Source: Chthoniobacter flavus
GTDB lineage: Bacteria > Verrucomicrobiota > Verrucomicrobiia > Chthoniobacterales > Terrimicrobiaceae
Assembly: GCA_945903555.1 (NCBI GenBank)
Contig: CAMDOJ010000045.1
Span: forward strand, 1 to 11,546
Reading direction: 5' to 3'
DNA: 11,546 bases
A model generated the notes under the pieces. That model saw only the letters and a list, made by a program, of their open reading frames with translations. It was not told the DNA's origin and made no database searches. The position numbers were made by a program, and so were the translations under genes. Each line of letters begins with the position of its first letter. The stretch's first letter is position 1. Below, piece by piece: positions 7,738-11,546 of the stretch.

Positions 7738-7791
7738 AGTCACTAGGAGATGTTTTATATCACCATCCTGCTCCGTCTCTTGGAAAATCAC

Positions 7792-7810
7792 AGCTGAAAT
7801 ATTCTCAGCT
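7792..7810. promoter_or_regulatory. Imperfect palindrome in the divergent gap, possible operator
   Basis: A 19-base imperfect palindrome has arms AGCTGA (7792-7797) and TCAGCT (7805-7810) and an AT-rich centre; seven of nine base pairs match. It sits in the 140-base gap (7738-7877) between the divergent transglutaminase-like and reductase genes, where an operator would be expected. The rest of the gap holds only weak promoter-like elements: TATAAA on the minus strand (complement of 7754-7759), and TTGCCT (7835-7840) with TAGGAT (7860-7865) on the plus strand at a suboptimal 19-base spacing. I cannot name a regulator. Confidence 0.3.
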
Positions 7811-7877
7811 CACTAATTGCCATCGATGCGACCGTTGCCTCTGTCCAAATCCCTTTTTTTAGGATAGAGATTGATAC

Positions 7878-8873
7878 ATGCCATTCGCTTGCCGCCTGTT
7901 GGAATTTGCAGCTAGTCCCGCCGCTTTGGAAATACAGGAAATCCCATCCACTCCACCGGGCTCGGGTGAAGTCATTCTCCATATGTTGGCCGCGTCAGTG
8001 AATCCGGCTGATATCAATGTCATCGAAGGTACCTATGGTGAGTTGCCTGATCTGCCAGCAACGATCGGCAACGAGGGCTACGGAATCATTTCTCAAATTG
8101 GACCCAATGTGAATGGTCTCACGATTGGGACTCCAGTTATCGTTTTGAAATCGGGAGCATGGACGACGGAGATGCGCGTTTCTGCGGGCGAGGTTGTTCC
8201 TCTTCCCCAAGGCATTGATCCTTGGCAAGCGGCCATGCTTTCCGTGAACCCGGCGACAGCTTGGCGGATGCTGCACGATTTCACTGATCTTCAAAGTGGG
8301 GATTGGATTGTTCAAAATGCAGCCAATTCGGCGGTCGGTCGAGCGGTCATCCAGCTCGCCCATGCACTCGGTTTCCGCACACTTAACGTGGTTCGTCGTC
8401 CAGAATTGGGCGATGAGCTTCGGGCTATCGGCGCGGATCTTGTCGTTCTGGAGGATGTCGATCTTCGTCTCGAAGCCTTGCGTCTTTGCGGAGGCTCGCT
8501 GCCGAGGTTGGCGCTGAACGCTGTGGGTGGTTCCAGTGCACTCAATATCGCCAACGCGCTCGCGCCGGGATCTCCTCATGTGACCTACGGCGCCATGGGA
8601 CGGCAACCCCTCAAAATCCCTAACGGGTTGCTGATTTTTAAAAATATTTCCTTTTGCGGCTTCTGGCTCCGTCGCTGGCGGGAGGGAGCCTCGCTCCAGG
8701 AAATTCATGATACCTACCATGTCCTTTCCGAATTTATTTTAAGTGGAGTTCTTAAAACGCCAGTTCATCGCATTTTTCCGCTCACTCAAGTGCTCGAGGC
8801 CGTCAACGAGGCATCCCTCGCGGGTCGATCTGGAAAAGTCCTCCTCGATTTGGGGAGTTGTAAAACGCATTGA
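7878..8873 (+). CDS. MECR/Etr1-like 2-enoyl thioester reductase (zinc-independent MDR family)
   Basis: This 331-residue protein is a medium-chain dehydrogenase/reductase most like the mitochondrial trans-2-enoyl-CoA/ACP reductases MECR and Etr1. Residues 42-60 (NPADINVIEGTYGELPDLP) match the segment holding the catalytic tyrosine of that group, here Tyr53, and GNEGYG follows at 64-69. NPATAWRML (124-132) and the NADPH-binding stretch QNAANSAVGRAVIQLAHALG (146-165) are characteristic, as are RLALNAVGG (210-218), VTYGAMGRQP (235-244) and LLIFKNISFCGFWL (251-264). No structural-zinc cysteine cluster is present, as expected. The known reaction is NADPH-dependent reduction of trans-2-enoyl thioesters in fatty acid synthesis. 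The substrate here (ACP, CoA or an unrelated quinone or enone) cannot be told from sequence. A weak AGGA lies 13 bases before the ATG. The aldehyde dehydrogenase gene follows after 33 bases, suggesting co-transcription. Confidence 0.87.
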   Translation: MPFACRLLEFAASPAALEIQEIPSTPPGSGEVILHMLAASVNPADINVIEGTYGELPDLPATIGNEGYGIISQIGPNVNGLTIGTPVIVLKSGAWTTEMRVSAGEVVPLPQGIDPWQAAMLSVNPATAWRMLHDFTDLQSGDWIVQNAANSAVGRAVIQLAHALGFRTLNVVRRPELGDELRAIGADLVVLEDVDLRLEALRLCGGSLPRLALNAVGGSSALNIANALAPGSPHVTYGAMGRQPLKIPNGLLIFKNISFCGFWLRRWREGASLQEIHDTYHVLSEFILSGVLKTPVHRIFPLTQVLEAVNEASLAGRSGKVLLDLGSCKTH

Positions 8874-8906
8874 GCTTTCCACCAAGACGCATCACATTGA
8901 TGAAGT

Positions 8907-10304
8907 ATGAGCTCGGATACTTGCGATTGGCAGAATCTTTCTCCCGGCGATTTGAGTTATGCCTTTCCAATTGTATCCAGCGGAGATGTGTCGGCTTCTC
9001 TCGATCGGTCTCGCAAGGCATTTCCAGATTGGGCTGGGTTGTCACTCGACGCCCGCCGCGCGATTCTCACTCAGTGTTGCGAAAACCTTCGCGCTAGAAG
9101 TGAAGAATTAGCAGTTCTGATCACACGGGAAACTGGGAAGCCCATTTGCGAAGCCCGCCTTGAAATCGCCGCCGTGATTGCGAAGTTCGATCTCACCTTT
9201 GCGGATGGCGAGCGTTTCCTGCGTGATACAATCGTGGCCGATGGACCCCATCCCTCCTTGGTTCGCCATTCCCCACGCGGTCCGGCGGCTGTCATTGCCC
9301 CGTTCAACTTTCCCATTCATCTCGGTCACGGGCCCACCCTCGCTTACCTTTTGGCTGGCAATACCGTTCTTTTCAAACCCTCGCCGATGGCTGCGAATGT
9401 GGGGCTTGCTTATGCTCAGGTGATGCAGGCCGCGTTGCCAGAAGGTGTCTTTGAGCTTGTGCAGGGATGGGGACCGATCGGCCAAGAGCTATGTCTCAAT
9501 CCCGCAGTGAGGGCTGTTTGTTTCACGGGATCTCTTCAGGTCGGGAAAGCCCTTTCCTCCGCCCTTGCCAGTGATTACTCGAAGTGTCTCGCTTTGGAGT
9601 TGGGTGGAAAAAATACAGCCATCATTTGTGAGGATGCTGACCTGGCTGTGGCGGTCGATGCCGTAGCTGACGGGATGTGCCTCACGACTGGACAGCGTTG
9701 CAATGCAACCTCGCGAGTTCTTCTACATCGAAGCATCGCTGATCGTTTTTTGGATCTTTTGCAATCTTCGCTCATGCGCTATCGGCCCGCCGATCCTCTC
9801 GATGAAAGCACGCTTCTCGGTCCGCTCATTCAGCGTTCGGCGTATGAGCGCTACGAGCGGTTGATATCCGGCTCCGAGGGCGATTGGATCGTTCCCGGTG
9901 GAATGCGGACGTGTAATGACAAAGACCAACATGGCTTTTACGTCCTCCCCGCGGTCGTTTATGTGACCGATGCCGCCTTGCTCGATGCCTCTCCTCTCGC
10001 CCGCTGCGAGACATTTGCTCCGATTCTGGTTGTGGAAATCTACGATAATGAGTCGGAGGCAATTGCTCGACACGAGGCTTGGGCCTTTGGACTAACAGCG
10101 AGTGTCTTCACTGATTGGGATGCGACTTTTTCGCGAATCGGGTCCTGTCTTTCGGTTGGAAATCTTTATCGCAATTTACCCACGACATTTTCTCCATCAG
10201 TGTTGCCGTTCGGAGGCTGGGGGAACTCTGGCAATGGACGACCCGGTGGACGTGGATTCCTCCGCTTTGCCATTCAAGAACAGGCTGTGCAATGGAAGGC
10301 GTAA
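8907..10304 (+). CDS. Aldehyde dehydrogenase family protein, AstD-like
   Basis: This 465-residue NAD(P)-dependent aldehyde dehydrogenase is slightly shorter than the usual 480-500. The oxyanion-hole Asn134 lies in APFNFPIHLGHGPTLAYLLAGNTVLFKPSP (131-160), with cofactor-binding Lys157. CFTGS (205-209) follows, then the general base Glu231 in LELGGKN and the nucleophile Cys265 in TTGQRCNATSRVLLHRS. Glu368 in CETFAP corresponds to the cofactor-binding Glu of the common EEIFGP motif. The NFP-H-GH-P-LLAGNTV block, GQRCN followed by a basic residue, and a C-terminal PFGGWGNSGNGRPGG resemble succinylglutamate semialdehyde dehydrogenase AstD more than other ALDH groups. However, no other arginine-succinyltransferase pathway gene is in the window, so I do not assign that substrate. 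The gene starts 33 bases after the enoyl-reductase stop and probably shares its transcript. The chosen ATG has no Shine-Dalgarno site. Catalytic residues are complete, so it should be active. Confidence 0.88.
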   Translation: MSSDTCDWQNLSPGDLSYAFPIVSSGDVSASLDRSRKAFPDWAGLSLDARRAILTQCCENLRARSEELAVLITRETGKPICEARLEIAAVIAKFDLTFADGERFLRDTIVADGPHPSLVRHSPRGPAAVIAPFNFPIHLGHGPTLAYLLAGNTVLFKPSPMAANVGLAYAQVMQAALPEGVFELVQGWGPIGQELCLNPAVRAVCFTGSLQVGKALSSALASDYSKCLALELGGKNTAIICEDADLAVAVDAVADGMCLTTGQRCNATSRVLLHRSIADRFLDLLQSSLMRYRPADPLDESTLLGPLIQRSAYERYERLISGSEGDWIVPGGMRTCNDKDQHGFYVLPAVVYVTDAALLDASPLARCETFAPILVVEIYDNESEAIARHEAWAFGLTASVFTDWDATFSRIGSCLSVGNLYRNLPTTFSPSVLPFGGWGNSGNGRPGGRGFLRFAIQEQAVQWKA

Positions 10305-10395
10305 CAGGAAAAAAAATGCCTGATGAGTTATTTTACCAAACGAATCATCAAAAAATAGCCTATTTTGTGGCGACTCTGATTTAGTCTAACGCAAC

Positions 10396-11546
10396 ATGAA
10401 ACGCGGTTTTCTCGACAAACTCATTGAGCGCCTTCCCTTGGTTCAGACCGGAGAGGTGCAAAATTACCTTGTGGAAATCGCTCGAGAGAAGGGTTTCCTT
10501 GAGACGATCTTCAATGCCATTCTGGAGGGAGTCATCGTCACCAATCCTGATGGTCGAATCCTCTATCTCAACCGCGCCGCTTGCGGATTTTTCGGAATCG
10601 AATCCGAGTCGAGCCTCGGTCGCCCACTCGCTGAAGTCGTTCGTGGTATGGATTGGGATGCCCTCACCAACTCGCGGAGCGAAATTATTAGTCGGGATCT
10701 CGAGGTTTTTTATCCCGATAATCGCTTGCTGAATTTTTATGTAGTTCCGCTCCTGAGCGACGAAGCAGATGGAAAGGAAAGCGAGACGGTCGGCCGGGCT
10801 GTCATTTTACGCGATATCACGCAGACCCATCGGGCCGCTCAAGAGACGATCGAGGTGGAGAAGTTTTCGGCTCTCACAATGCTTGCGGCGGGCGTTGCGC
10901 ATGAGATTGGTAATCCGCTTAACTCCCTCAATATCCACCTGCAACTGATGCAGCGTCACCTTCAGAAGGCCCCGCCAAATCTCCGCAAGCAACTTGAAGA
11001 ATCCGTATCCATTGCGCGGGGCGAGGTGACCCGTCTGGATCACATCATCACTCAATTTCTGCGAGCCATTCGTCCTCAGCCGCTGCAGGTTTCTTCATCG
11101 GATATCAACTCTATCCTCAACGAGACATTAGAGTTCCTCTCCGCCGAGATTCAGGATCGCGACATCATCGTTGAGAAGGATCTTTTTAAGGGACTGCCCT
11201 TGCTTCAGATCGATGGAGATCAGATCAAACAGGCGTTTTACAACATCTGCCGCAATGCCTTTCAGGCGATGAAAAGCAGCGGCATTCTCCGAGTGGCAAC
11301 CTCGTTGGATACGAACCACGTGAGCGTCGTCTTCAGTGACACTGGAGGTGGAATTTCTCCAGAAAATATCACCCGCATTTTTGAACCCTACTTTACCACG
11401 AAATCCAATGGCAATGGTCTTGGGTTGCTCATTGTGCGACGCATCGTGCGCGCTCATGGCGGCGAGGTGATCCTAGAAAGCTCGCCCGGTCGTGGTCTCA
11501 CGCTCACGATTCTACTCCCGCGAGTTGATCGTCGTGTTCGCTTTCT
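10396..11546 (+). CDS. Soluble PAS-domain sensor histidine kinase, NtrB-like (3' end outside window)
   Basis: The frame opens at ATG 10396 and runs 383 codons to the window edge without a stop. A PAS domain occupies about residues 35-145 (AILEGVIVTNPDGRILYLNRAA, later VILRDIT). The HisKA dimerisation helix carries the phosphoacceptor His169 in AAGVAHEIGNPLNSL. The ATPase domain has the N box with Asn283 and Asn287 (QIKQAFYNICRNAFQAM), the G1 box DTGGGI (315-320), the F box FEPYFTTK (329-336) and the G2 box GNGLGL (339-344). No transmembrane segment is visible, so the kinase should be cytoplasmic and sense an internal signal. HEIGNPLNSL with a PAS domain is the NtrB/AtoS/ZraS class, which usually pairs with an NtrC-type, sigma-54-activating response regulator, often the next gene; that would lie beyond base 11546. 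Only the last few residues of the protein are probably missing, since the ATPase domain ends near residue 376. The 91-base gap upstream suggests its own promoter. Confidence 0.9.
   Translation, partial: MKRGFLDKLIERLPLVQTGEVQNYLVEIAREKGFLETIFNAILEGVIVTNPDGRILYLNRAACGFFGIESESSLGRPLAEVVRGMDWDALTNSRSEIISRDLEVFYPDNRLLNFYVVPLLSDEADGKESETVGRAVILRDITQTHRAAQETIEVEKFSALTMLAAGVAHEIGNPLNSLNIHLQLMQRHLQKAPPNLRKQLEESVSIARGEVTRLDHIITQFLRAIRPQPLQVSSSDINSILNETLEFLSAEIQDRDIIVEKDLFKGLPLLQIDGDQIKQAFYNICRNAFQAMKSSGILRVATSLDTNHVSVVFSDTGGGISPENITRIFEPYFTTKSNGNGLGLLIVRRIVRAHGGEVILESSPGRGLTLTILLPRVDRRVRF

Noticed and set aside
7995..8720. 241-codon minus-strand open frame across the enoyl reductase
   Set aside because: The plus-strand frame matches MECR end to end; the antisense product is arginine-, asparagine- and isoleucine-rich with no family features.
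8907..10304. Aldehyde dehydrogenase as the lactaldehyde dehydrogenase of the rhamnose pathway
   Set aside because: The fusion enzyme already has an intact dehydrogenase domain for that step, and this gene sits in a separate plus-strand unit with AstD-like rather than AldA-like motifs.
10321..10350. Inverted repeat TGATGA ... TCATCA after the aldehyde dehydrogenase gene, considered as a terminator
   Set aside because: The arms are only six AT-rich pairs with an 18-base loop, and on the plus strand it is followed by A rather than T, so it does not fit an intrinsic terminator. No other structure was seen in the 10305-10395 gap.
1..11546. tRNA or rRNA genes, CRISPR arrays, insertion sequences and phage genes
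   Set aside because: I saw no spaced identical repeats, transposase motifs, terminal inverted repeats or structured RNA sequence; the window is filled by metabolic and regulatory genes.

Overview
The window carries nine protein-coding genes, two of them cut by the window edges, and no RNA genes, insertion sequences or CRISPR arrays that I can see. Gene density is high and the longest gap between genes is 140 bases. Gene content, moderate GC and the near absence of Shine-Dalgarno sequences suggest a Gram-negative, probably PVC-group bacterium (Verrucomicrobiota most likely). That placement is an inference, because there is no rRNA or other phylogenetic marker here.

Left part (1-5758) is a sugar-catabolism locus of the L-rhamnose type. 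On the minus strand, in transcription order, lie a DeoR-family regulator (3392-2622), rhamnulokinase rhaB (2625-1147), lutA (1119-361) and the start of lutB (368-1, running off the window). Two of these junctions overlap, so the four genes look like one operon. Facing away from them on the plus strand is a two-domain protein (3474-5705): a class II aldolase fused to a short-chain dehydrogenase, like RhaEW/YuxG of Bacillus. It ends at a clear intrinsic terminator. Read as a pathway, RhaB phosphorylates L-rhamnulose, the aldolase domain cuts rhamnulose-1-phosphate into DHAP and L-lactaldehyde, the dehydrogenase domain oxidises lactaldehyde to L-lactate, and LutAB(C) oxidise lactate to pyruvate. 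The isomerase, mutarotase, transporter and lutC would have to lie outside the window. The 81-base divergent region holds direct repeats that may be the regulator's binding sites.

Middle part (5800-7737, minus strand) is one large gene for a probably exported protein with a transglutaminase/protease-like Cys-His-Asp core and a TPR-like C-terminal region. It converges on the rhamnose locus and its function is unknown.

Right part (7878-11546, plus strand) holds an MDR reductase that closely resembles the mitochondrial 2-enoyl thioester reductase MECR/Etr1. An AstD-like aldehyde dehydrogenase follows 33 bases downstream. After a 91-base gap comes a soluble PAS-containing histidine kinase of NtrB type, truncated by the window end. 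The first two may form an operon; no metabolic link to the rhamnose genes is visible.
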